The position numbers were made by a program, and so were the translations under genes. A stretch of DNA of 12,087 nt, from positions 1 through 12,087 of the forward strand of contig DASUZP010000175.1 of NCBI GenBank assembly GCA_036376775.1, in the 5' to 3' direction. This document shows positions 6,907 through 12,087 of the stretch, in pieces. The stretch is from VRUE01 sp036376775 (GTDB taxonomy: Bacteria; Actinomycetota; Thermoleophilia; Solirubrobacterales; 70-9). Positions within the stretch are counted from its first letter, which is position 1; each line of letters begins with the position of its first letter. Below the pieces are notes generated by a model. It was not told the DNA's origin. It did no database searches and saw only the letters and a list, made by a program, of their open reading frames with translations.

Positions 6907-8589
6907 TCAGGCCGCGGCGAGCAGCTCGCGGGCGTGGCGGTCGGCGGCCTCGTCGGCACGCTCGCCGCCGAGCATGCGGCGGATCTCCTCGACCACGTCC
7001 TCGCCGTCGAGACGCTGCACGGTGGCGGCTGCACGCTCGCCATCCAGGTCCTTCTCGATCCGGAAGTGGGTCGGGGCAAGGGAAGCGACCTGAGGTAGGT
7101 GGGTGATGCAGAGGACCTGGCGGCCCGCGCCGAGGGCGCGCAGGCGCTCGCCGACGACACGGGCGGTCTTGCCGCCGACCCCGGCATCGATCTCGTCGAA
7201 GACCAGGGTCTCCGCGCCGGCGGCCTCGCCGAGCCCGCTCAGCGCCAGCATCACCCGCGAGAGCTCGCCGCCGGAAGCGGCGTCGCGCAACGGCGCGGGC
7301 GCCATGCCCGGATTCGGCGCGATCAGCAGCTCGACCGTCTCGCGCCCGTTCGGGCCAGATCCGTCGACGTGCGGCTCCAGCTCGACCTCGAGGCTGGCGC
7401 CGGGCATCGCCAGACCCTCCAGCTCCTCGGAGACCCTTGCCTGCAACGGCGCGGCGGCGGCGGCACGGCCCTTGCTCAGCCGCTTACCTAGCTTCTCGCG
7501 CCGCGCGATCGCCTCGGTGAGCGCCGCCTCGGCCTCGGCACTACGGGTCTCGGCGCCCTCGAGCCGCTCGATCTCCTCGCGGCAGCGCTCGGCGTGGGCA
7601 AGCACCGACTCGACGCTGCCGCCGTGCTTGCGCTGCAGCCGATCGATCGCCTCCAGGCGCTCCTCGACCGCAGCAAGACGACCCGGATCGGCCTCGATCC
7701 GGTCGAGGTAGTCGCGCAGTGCGCCGGCGACTTCCCCCAGCTCGACTGCGAGGGCCGCGAGGCGCTCGGCCAGGGCATCGAGCTCGGCGTCGACGCCACC
7801 GACGCCGTGCAGCAGCGACTCGGCCACAGCCAGGGCGCCGGCTGCGCCGCCGTCATCGTCATCGGCCCCGGCGGTTCCGGCCAGAGCCCCGTACGCCGCC
7901 TCGCGCAACCCCTCGGCGTGGCGCAGGCGCTCGCGCTCGGCCGACAGCTCCGCCGCCTCGGCCGGGTCGGGGGCCACCTCCTCGATCTCGGAGAGCTCAT
8001 AGCGGTAGAGATCGAGGTCGCGCTCGCGCGAGCCGTCGCGTGAGCGCAGCTCGGTCAGCTCGCTCTCCAGCCCGGCGCACTCGCGGTAGGCCTCGCGGTA
8101 GCGCTCGCGCAGCGCAAGCTGCTCGGTGCCGGCGAAGCCGTCGAGCACCTCCATCTGCGCCGAGGAGATCGTCAGCTTACGGTGCTCGTGCTGGCCGTAG
8201 AAGGCGAGCAACCGACCGCCGAGCAGCTTCAACTCAGCCGCAGAGGCGGCGCGGCCGGCGAGGAAGGCGGCGGTCCGGCCGGAGGCGGAGACGCGGCGAC
8301 CCAGGACGATCTCCTCCGCCCCTTCGGGAAGCCGCTCGGCGACCTCGCTCATCTCCGGCTCCGCCAGCAACCCAGACGGCAGGTCGAAGACCCCCTCGAC
8401 CCAGGCCTCCTCGGCCCCCGGGCGGACGATCTGCGGCCGCGCCTTGCCGCCCATCAAGAGGTCGAGCGAGTGGGCGAGCACGGTCTTGCCGGCGCCGGTC
8501 TCGCCGGTGATCGCGTTGAGCCCCTCCCCCAACCGCAATTCAGCTCGCTCAATAAGCAGCAAATTCTCGATCCGCAGCTCTCGGAGCAC
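6907..8589 (-). CDS. recN: DNA repair protein RecN
   Basis: RecN is an SMC-like ATPase that acts early in repair of DNA double-strand breaks and holds broken ends together. The 560-residue length is normal. The N-terminal ATPase half has the Walker A GETGAGKT (29-36) and the Q-loop region FYGQHEHRKL (130-139). Residues about 155-385 are a long Glu/Arg/Ala-rich coiled coil with an acidic hinge (GADDDDGG, 241-248). The C-terminal half has the ABC signature ASGGELSR (438-445), Walker B TLVFDEIDAGVGG (461-473) and the ITHLPQVA switch motif (495-502). All ATPase motifs are intact. The start is a GTG at 8589, with a good AGAAGGA ribosome-binding site just upstream. Because an exporter and a structured gap lie upstream instead of nadK, recN may have its own promoter in 8590-8760. 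I see no clear LexA box there. Confidence 0.97.
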   Translation of the reverse strand: MLRELRIENLLLIERAELRLGEGLNAITGETGAGKTVLAHSLDLLMGGKARPQIVRPGAEEAWVEGVFDLPSGLLAEPEMSEVAERLPEGAEEIVLGRRVSASGRTAAFLAGRAASAAELKLLGGRLLAFYGQHEHRKLTISSAQMEVLDGFAGTEQLALRERYREAYRECAGLESELTELRSRDGSRERDLDLYRYELSEIEEVAPDPAEAAELSAERERLRHAEGLREAAYGALAGTAGADDDDGGAAGALAVAESLLHGVGGVDAELDALAERLAALAVELGEVAGALRDYLDRIEADPGRLAAVEERLEAIDRLQRKHGGSVESVLAHAERCREEIERLEGAETRSAEAEAALTEAIARREKLGKRLSKGRAAAAAPLQARVSEELEGLAMPGASLEVELEPHVDGSGPNGRETVELLIAPNPGMAPAPLRDAASGGELSRVMLALSGLGEAAGAETLVFDEIDAGVGGKTARVVGERLRALGAGRQVLCITHLPQVASLAPTHFRIEKDLDGERAAATVQRLDGEDVVEEIRRMLGGERADEAADRHARELLAAA

Positions 8590-8593
8590 GCGT

Positions 8594-8600
8594 TCCTTCT
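8594..8600 (-). promoter_or_regulatory. Shine-Dalgarno of recN
   Basis: AGAAGGA, read on the minus strand, ends four bases before the GTG at 8589. It is the strongest ribosome-binding match among the window's gene starts and decides the GTG as the recN start. Confidence 0.75.
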
Positions 8601-8624
8601 AGCATCCGGCGCGGCGGGTCCTGT

Positions 8625-8740
8625 CGTCGGGTGGCGCCCTCCTTGCCCTGCGCGCTGCTCCGGGCAGAGGGACATTGCAACCGCGAGGGCTCGAGCCTCG
8701 CCCTCCGCAGCCTCCGGGCGGCGGAGTCCGCCACCCGACG
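8625..8740 (-). other. Long inverted repeat enclosing three hairpins, recN leader / exporter 3' region
   Basis: The 171-nt gap between the exporter stop and recN holds a perfect 12-bp inverted repeat: 8625-8636 (CGTCGGGTGGCG) against 8729-8740. Inside are three further hairpins. CCCTC+TGCCC (8637-8641, 8644-8648) pairs with GGGCA+GAGGG (8662-8671) with a 2-nt bulge. GCGAGG (8683-8688) pairs with CCTCGC (8696-8701) around a 7-nt loop. CTCCG (8712-8716) pairs with CGGAG (8722-8726). Together these could fold as a four-way junction, a shape seen in riboswitches and small RNAs. I recognise no known class (it does not match tRNA, SRP RNA, TPP, FMN, cobalamin or glycine aptamer motifs), and no T-run follows it as in a standard terminator. 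It could be an mRNA leader of recN, a 3' end/terminator of the exporter, or a cruciform-forming repeat. In GC-rich DNA some short stems arise by chance, but a 12-bp perfect arm is less likely to. Confidence 0.55.
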
Positions 8741-8760
8741 CCACCCCCCGCGAGAGGAGC

Positions 8761-10290
8761 CTATGCCGGTACGGGTTCCGTGACTTCGGCGTCTGGCGAA
8801 GCTTGAGGCTGGACGAAGTCGCTGGACCTGACGAGGGCGAAGCCCAGGGCGGCGCCGGCGAAGGCGACCACCGCGCCGATCAGGAGGATCTCGTTGAAGC
8901 CGCTGACGAAGGCGACCTTGGCCGCGTGGACTACCTCGGGTCGCTGTCCGGGGGGAGCGATCCCCGCCGCGGCCCGCGAGCCGCCGGACGAGACGGCTTC
9001 GGCCAGCCCCGGCGGCGCGTTTGGCAGCAGGCTGGAGAGCTTCGAGTCGACCTGCGATTGGAAGACCGCGCCGAGCGAGGCGACGCCGGTGGCGATCCCG
9101 ACCTGACGGAAGGTGGTGTTGATCCCCGAGCCCATCCCCGCCTTGGCGGCCGGGACCACGGCGATCGCGGCCTGGCCGATCCCGGGGTTGGTGATGCCGA
9201 TCCCGATGCCGGCGACGACGAAGCCGGGAAGCAGGGCCGAGACATCCGAACCGGCATCGAGGCCGTGCATCAGCAGCAGGCCGACGCCTACCAGGCCGAG
9301 GCCGAGGCCGACCAGGACGCGGATCGGCACTCGGTGGGAGAGTTTGCCCGAGATCGGCGAGGCGATGAAAGAGAGGACCGTCAGCGGCAGGAAGCGCAGG
9401 CCGGTCTCCAGCGGCGAGAAATCCAGCACGCCCTGCATGTAGATGGTCAGGTAGAGGAACATCGCGAACATCCCCGCCGAGAGGCCGAAGGCGACCGCGG
9501 AGACGCCGTTGAAGGCCGGCTTCCGGAAAAGGCCGAGGTCGAGCATCGGGTGGGTGCTGCGTGCCTCGATCGCGAAGAAGGCGAGCAGCAGCGACGCCGA
9601 GCCGGCGAGCGAGGCGACGATCACGGGGCTGCCCCAGCCCTCCGGATTGCCACGGATGAGCCCGAAGATGAGCAGGAAAAGGGCCCCGGAGAAGGTGGCC
9701 AGTCCGGGCAGATCGATTCGCTCTGGATCTTGAGCGGCGACGTTGACAAGCCGAACCTCGGTCAGCGCGATCGCCAGGAGTCCGATTGGGATGTTGACGA
9801 AGAAGATCCACTCCCAGCCGAGGTGCTCGGTGATCAGCCCGCCGACCAGGGGGCCGATCGCGACGGCGCCGCCGACGGTCGCGCCCCAGACGCCGAACGC
9901 AGTTGCCCGGTCTTTGCCGTGGAACTCCTGCCCGATCAGGGCGAGTGAGGTGGCGAACATCGCCGCGCCGCCGACCCCCTGCAGGCCGCGGGCCAGGTTG
10001 AGCAAGGTCGGATCGCCGGCAATCCCGCAGAGAAACGAGGCGAAGGTGAAGAGGCCGAGGCCAAGCGAGAAGACGCGGCGACGCCCCAGCCGATCGCCAA
10101 GCGACCCGGCGGTGAGCAGGAAGGCGGCGAGCATCAGCGAGTAGGCGTCGACCACCCACTGCAAGCTGGAGAGGCTGGCACCGAGGTCGCGCTGGATGTC
10201 GGGCAGGGCGACGTTGACGACCGTGATGTCCAGCAGCAGCATGAACGTCGCGATCGAGCTCAAGACGAGAGTCCACCATTTGCGCTCCAT
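8761..10290 (-). CDS. MFS drug:H+ antiporter, DHA2 (EmrB/QacA) family, 14 TM
   Basis: A 509-residue polytopic inner-membrane exporter with about 14 hydrophobic helices, the expected size for the DHA2 family of proton-driven multidrug exporters. Signatures are the motif D1-like LLDITVVNVALPDI (19-32), motif A GSLGDRLGRRRVF (62-74), motif B LARGLQGVGGAAM (99-111) and the motif C region GPLVGG...WEWIFFVNIPIG (146-170). There is a large extracytoplasmic loop before the last helix (about 420-460, rich in Ser/Gly/Ala/Pro) and a soluble C-tail (about 490-509). The ATG at 10290 begins a normal MERKWW N-terminus, with a weak purine-rich site (AGGGTG) upstream. It sits 42 nt after nadK and 171 nt before recN, splitting two genes normally adjacent in Actinobacteria; no dedicated TetR/MarR regulator lies beside it. 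The substrate cannot be predicted. Family assignment is firm. Confidence 0.93.
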   Translation of the reverse strand: MERKWWTLVLSSIATFMLLLDITVVNVALPDIQRDLGASLSSLQWVVDAYSLMLAAFLLTAGSLGDRLGRRRVFSLGLGLFTFASFLCGIAGDPTLLNLARGLQGVGGAAMFATSLALIGQEFHGKDRATAFGVWGATVGGAVAIGPLVGGLITEHLGWEWIFFVNIPIGLLAIALTEVRLVNVAAQDPERIDLPGLATFSGALFLLIFGLIRGNPEGWGSPVIVASLAGSASLLLAFFAIEARSTHPMLDLGLFRKPAFNGVSAVAFGLSAGMFAMFLYLTIYMQGVLDFSPLETGLRFLPLTVLSFIASPISGKLSHRVPIRVLVGLGLGLVGVGLLLMHGLDAGSDVSALLPGFVVAGIGIGITNPGIGQAAIAVVPAAKAGMGSGINTTFRQVGIATGVASLGAVFQSQVDSKLSSLLPNAPPGLAEAVSSGGSRAAAGIAPPGQRPEVVHAAKVAFVSGFNEILLIGAVVAFAGAALGFALVRSSDFVQPQASPDAEVTEPVPA

Positions 10291-10317
10291 CGACCCACAC
10301 CCTAGTAATCCGGGTGC

Positions 10318-10332
10318 GTCGGCTCGCCCGAC
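10318..10332. other. Short hairpin right after the nadK stop
   Basis: On the minus strand GTCGG-GCGAG-CCGAC forms a 5-bp stem with a 5-nt loop immediately after the nadK TGA. No T-run follows, so it is at most a weak terminator or RNA-end structure between nadK and the exporter. Confidence 0.25.
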
Positions 10333-11184
10333 TCAGACGGCCAGGTGGCCGAACTTCTCGCGTATGCGCTGGTAGAAGCTCGTCCCCGGCAGCTGCGCCA
10401 ACCGACTGACCCCGTCGACGAAACCGACCTCCAATGCCGCCCCCGACTCCAGCGTGCCCGCGTGTTCGCCGTCGATCGCGACGTCGACCGGCTCGCGACC
10501 GCCGGCGTTGCCGACGTGGAGCACGTCGCCAGGAGCGACGACCAGGGCGCGCGCGGTGAGCGAGTGCGGGGCGACGTAGGAGACGACGTAGCCCTTCACG
10601 CCCCAGGCCAGGATCGGCCCCTGGTTGGCGAGGTTGTAGCCGGTGGAGCCGACCGGCGTAGCGGCGACGAGCCCGTCGCAGCGGACGTGCCCGACCTCCT
10701 CGCCGGCGATCTTGTAGCTCAGCTCGGCGACCCGCTCGTGCGGGCGGCGGATGAAGCTGACGTCGTTGAGCGCGACGCGCGGCGTGCCGTCAACCTCGAT
10801 CTCGAGGCCGGGCAGGTCGAGCACCTCGGTTTCGCCGGCAAAGGTGCGCCGCATCCCCTCCTCGGCGTCGTCGCGCTCGACCGCCGCGAGGAAGCCGACG
10901 GTGCCGAAGTTGACCCCGAAGACGGGCACGCCGCTACGGGCGTAGAGCCGCAGCGCGTAGAGGATCGAGCCGTCGCCGCCTAGCACCAGGCAGAGGTCCG
11001 CCTGACGGGGAAGCGACTCGACCGTCTCGATCGCATCCGCGGCATCGCCGTGCTTGGCGAGCTCCTCGGCAGTCGCGACCAGCCGCCAGCCGGCCTCCCG
11101 CGCCGTGGAAGCCGCCACCGCCACCGCATCGGTGGTCGCCGGCGGGTGCCCGTGGGTGATCAGGGCGGCGACCCCCCCGCTCAC
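10333..11184 (-). CDS. nadK: NAD kinase (ATP/polyphosphate-dependent)
   Basis: NadK phosphorylates NAD+ to NADP+ in the cytosol and sets the NADP pool. The protein has 283 residues, a usual bacterial length. Key motifs are GGDGS (69-73, with the catalytic Asp71), VNFGTVGFLA (91-100), LND (139-141, where many homologues have NE), ATPVGSTGYNLA (175-186, normally TPTGSTAY) and APHSLTARALVV (205-216). The start is the GTG at 11184: it overlaps the tlyA stop in GTGA and has a GAGG 7 nt upstream. The frame stays open upstream of this codon, but that stretch is a shadow of tlyA. In many actinobacteria recN follows directly; here an MFS exporter intervenes. The Thr-to-Val and Ser-to-Asn variants near the adenine-binding loop look tolerable and may be clade features. 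Co-translation with tlyA is likely. Confidence 0.96.
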   Translation of the reverse strand: MSGGVAALITHGHPPATTDAVAVAASTAREAGWRLVATAEELAKHGDAADAIETVESLPRQADLCLVLGGDGSILYALRLYARSGVPVFGVNFGTVGFLAAVERDDAEEGMRRTFAGETEVLDLPGLEIEVDGTPRVALNDVSFIRRPHERVAELSYKIAGEEVGHVRCDGLVAATPVGSTGYNLANQGPILAWGVKGYVVSYVAPHSLTARALVVAPGDVLHVGNAGGREPVDVAIDGEHAGTLESGAALEVGFVDGVSRLAQLPGTSFYQRIREKFGHLAV

Positions 11185-12005
11185 GGATCGACCTCGCGGA
11201 CGGCGGACCCGAGGTCGGCGAGGGGCTCCCCTTCGCCTCCACACCAAACGAAGGTCTCGCGGTTGCCCTTGGGCCCCGGCAGACCGGAGGAGGCGAAGCC
11301 CCGCACCGGCAGGCCGAGCCCGCCGGCGGCGTGCGCCACGGACAGGATCGCCTCGTGGCGGTCGGCGGCGTCGCGGACGACGCCCTTGCGCACACGCTCG
11401 CGCCCGAGCTCGAACTGGGGCTTGACCATCGCCAGCAGCTCGCCTCCGGACTTCAAGCAGGCGGCAACGGGAGGCAGCACCTTGGCCAGCGAGATGAAGG
11501 AGACGTCGACAGTCGCCAGATCGGGCCGGAAGGGCATCTCGGCCGGAGAGAGGGCGCGGGCGTTGAGTCGCTCGATCACGGTCACGCGCGGATCCTCGCG
11601 CATGCGCAGGTCGATCTGGCCGTAGGCGACGTCGAGGGCGATGACGCGGGCGGCGCCTCGCTGGAGCAGGCAGTCGGTGAAGCCGCCGGTCGAGGCACCC
11701 ACGTCGAGGCAATCGCGCCCGGTCACGTCGATGCCGAGGGCCGCGAGACCGTTGTCGAGCTTGATCCCGCCCCGGGAGACAAAGCGCGGTCCCTGCTCGA
11801 GGCGGAAGTCGGCCTCGGGGTCGACCAGCTGACTGGGACGCAAGGCAACCGGGCCGTCCGCGCCCACCCGGACCTCGCCGGCGCGGACCGCGCCGGCGGC
11901 GGCCGAGCGCGACGGAAACAGGCCTCGCTCGGCCAAAACAGCGTCTATCCGCGCCTTAGAGCCGCTCGATGCCACGCAGGAACGGTACAGCCGTCCATCC
12001 GGCAA
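11181..12005 (-). CDS. tlyA: TlyA family 23S (16S/23S) rRNA cytidine-2'-O-methyltransferase
   Basis: TlyA methylates ribose 2'-OH of cytidines (C1920 of 23S and, in one subtype, C1409 of 16S rRNA) using S-adenosylmethionine, and affects capreomycin sensitivity. An N-terminal S4 RNA-binding domain (about 18-77; KARIDAVLAERGL) is followed by FVSRGGIKL (75-83) and a FtsJ-type methyltransferase domain with the SAM motif DVGASTGGFTD (101-111). The proposed K-D-K-E catalytic set maps to Lys82, Asp167 (TVDVSFISL), Lys195 (MVKPQFELG) and Glu250 (GNRETFVW). The 4-nt overlap with nadK supports operon membership. The N-terminus is uncertain: the longest frame begins with TTG at 12005 (274 aa), but a GTG at 11975 (264 aa, starting VASSGSKARID) fits the family better. 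The only good Shine-Dalgarno (AAGGGG, 12016-12021) is spaced ideally for an out-of-frame ATG at 12010 and more loosely (10 nt) for the TTG. This is the first gene of the visible cluster. Confidence 0.94.
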   Translation of the reverse strand: MPDGRLYRSCVASSGSKARIDAVLAERGLFPSRSAAAGAVRAGEVRVGADGPVALRPSQLVDPEADFRLEQGPRFVSRGGIKLDNGLAALGIDVTGRDCLDVGASTGGFTDCLLQRGAARVIALDVAYGQIDLRMREDPRVTVIERLNARALSPAEMPFRPDLATVDVSFISLAKVLPPVAACLKSGGELLAMVKPQFELGRERVRKGVVRDAADRHEAILSVAHAAGGLGLPVRGFASSGLPGPKGNRETFVWCGGEGEPLADLGSAVREVDP

Positions 12006-12010
12006 TCCAT
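11945..12010 (-). CDS. Candidate 21-codon leader ORF overlapping the tlyA start
   Basis: An ATG at 12010 lies 5 nt after AAGGGG and opens a frame of 21 codons ending in TAG at 11945-11947, out of frame with tlyA. The predicted peptide (MDCRMDGCTVPAWHRAALRRG) resembles no known family. It spans both possible tlyA starts, so if translated it could govern tlyA by coupling or interference. It may equally be coincidence, with the same ribosome-binding site serving the tlyA TTG. Confidence 0.3.
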   Translation of the reverse strand: MDCRMDGCTVPAWHRAALRRG

Positions 12011-12015
12011 AGGAA

Positions 12016-12021
12016 CCCCTT
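12016..12021 (-). promoter_or_regulatory. Shine-Dalgarno upstream of tlyA / leader ORF
   Basis: AAGGGG on the minus strand. It is 5 nt from the out-of-frame ATG at 12010 and 10 nt from the TTG at 12005. It is 40 nt from the GTG at 11975 and cannot serve that codon directly. Confidence 0.5.
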
Positions 12022-12087
12022 GCCAGATGTTTACCGACACCTTAGAATTGGGTAGAACAATCGCTTCAGCGAGTGGCTGACGCCCGC
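12022..12087 (-). promoter_or_regulatory. Possible promoter region of the tlyA operon
   Basis: The DNA upstream of tlyA is noticeably richer in A/T than anywhere else in the window. On the minus strand it contains TTGTTC, CAATTCTAAGG and GGTAAACATC. These are weakly promoter-like, but no -35/-10 pair with a 16-18 nt spacer is convincing. A small inverted repeat (TCGCT-TC-AGCGA, about 12061-12072) also lies here. The region runs to the window edge, so an upstream gene cannot be seen. Confidence 0.25.

Noticed and set aside
8625..8740. tRNA, SRP RNA or classic rho-independent terminator in the recN upstream gap
   Set aside because: There is no T-loop or anticodon arm, no SRP domain IV signature and no T-run after the stem; it is kept only as an unassigned structured element.
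8590..8760. LexA (SOS) box upstream of recN
   Set aside because: I looked for a GAAC-N4-GTTC-like or CGAAC...GTTCG palindrome and found none in this gap.
8182..9948. 588-codon plus-strand open frame across recN and the exporter
   Set aside because: It crosses two real genes and the structured gap in antisense, with Glu/Asp/Arg/Gly-rich composition and no motif; it is a shadow frame.
8549..10300. 583-codon minus-strand frame overlapping the exporter
   Set aside because: It is a +1-type shadow of the MFS gene, with an Arg/Pro-rich translation and no membrane pattern.
11185..11712. N-terminal extension of the nadK frame
   Set aside because: It lies over tlyA in another frame with Arg/Pro-rich composition; the GTG at 11184 with upstream GAGG is the supported start.

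Overview
This 12 kb window is a compact bacterial chromosomal locus. All ten protein genes lie on the minus strand, so transcription runs from position 12087 towards position 1. The DNA is strongly GC-rich with G/C-dominated third codon positions, and this produces many long shadow frames. The tlyA - nadK - recN - steA - steB(mctB) - pyrG order is the core order known from Actinobacteria, including mycobacteria. The additional MraY-like transferase, peptidase T-like M20 protein and DUF3866 protein suggest an actinobacterium outside the mycobacterial group. A member of Thermoleophilia/Solirubrobacterales is my best guess, but this is inference from gene content and recall.

In transcription order the layout is as follows. 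A short, relatively AT-rich leader (about 12006-12087) precedes tlyA (rRNA 2'-O-methyltransferase), which overlaps nadK (NAD kinase) by 4 nt. A 14-TM MFS exporter (8761-10290) follows; it interrupts the usual nadK-recN adjacency. A 171-nt gap (8590-8760) then holds a perfect 12-bp inverted repeat that encloses three smaller hairpins. After it come recN (DNA repair ATPase), a 73-nt gap, steA (septal membrane protein with a thiamin-pyrophosphokinase-like fold), steB/mctB, an MraY/WecA-like membrane phospho-glycosyltransferase, and pyrG (CTP synthase). The last two genes are a peptidase T-like M20 metallopeptidase and a DUF3866 protein that runs off the left edge of the window.

Four junctions are 4-nt stop/start overlaps (tlyA/nadK, steB/transferase, transferase/pyrG, M20/DUF3866), which points to operons with translational coupling. 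The steA-steB-transferase block looks like a cell-envelope and septation module attached to nucleotide synthesis (pyrG). tlyA, nadK and recN are ribosome, cofactor and repair housekeeping genes.

There is no gene-free stretch longer than 171 nt. I see no CRISPR, IS element, tRNA, rRNA or prophage. The least explained items are the multi-hairpin element before recN, the DUF3866 gene with an 11-bp palindrome inside it, the divergent transferase, and a small out-of-frame ORF with a good ribosome-binding site overlapping the tlyA start.
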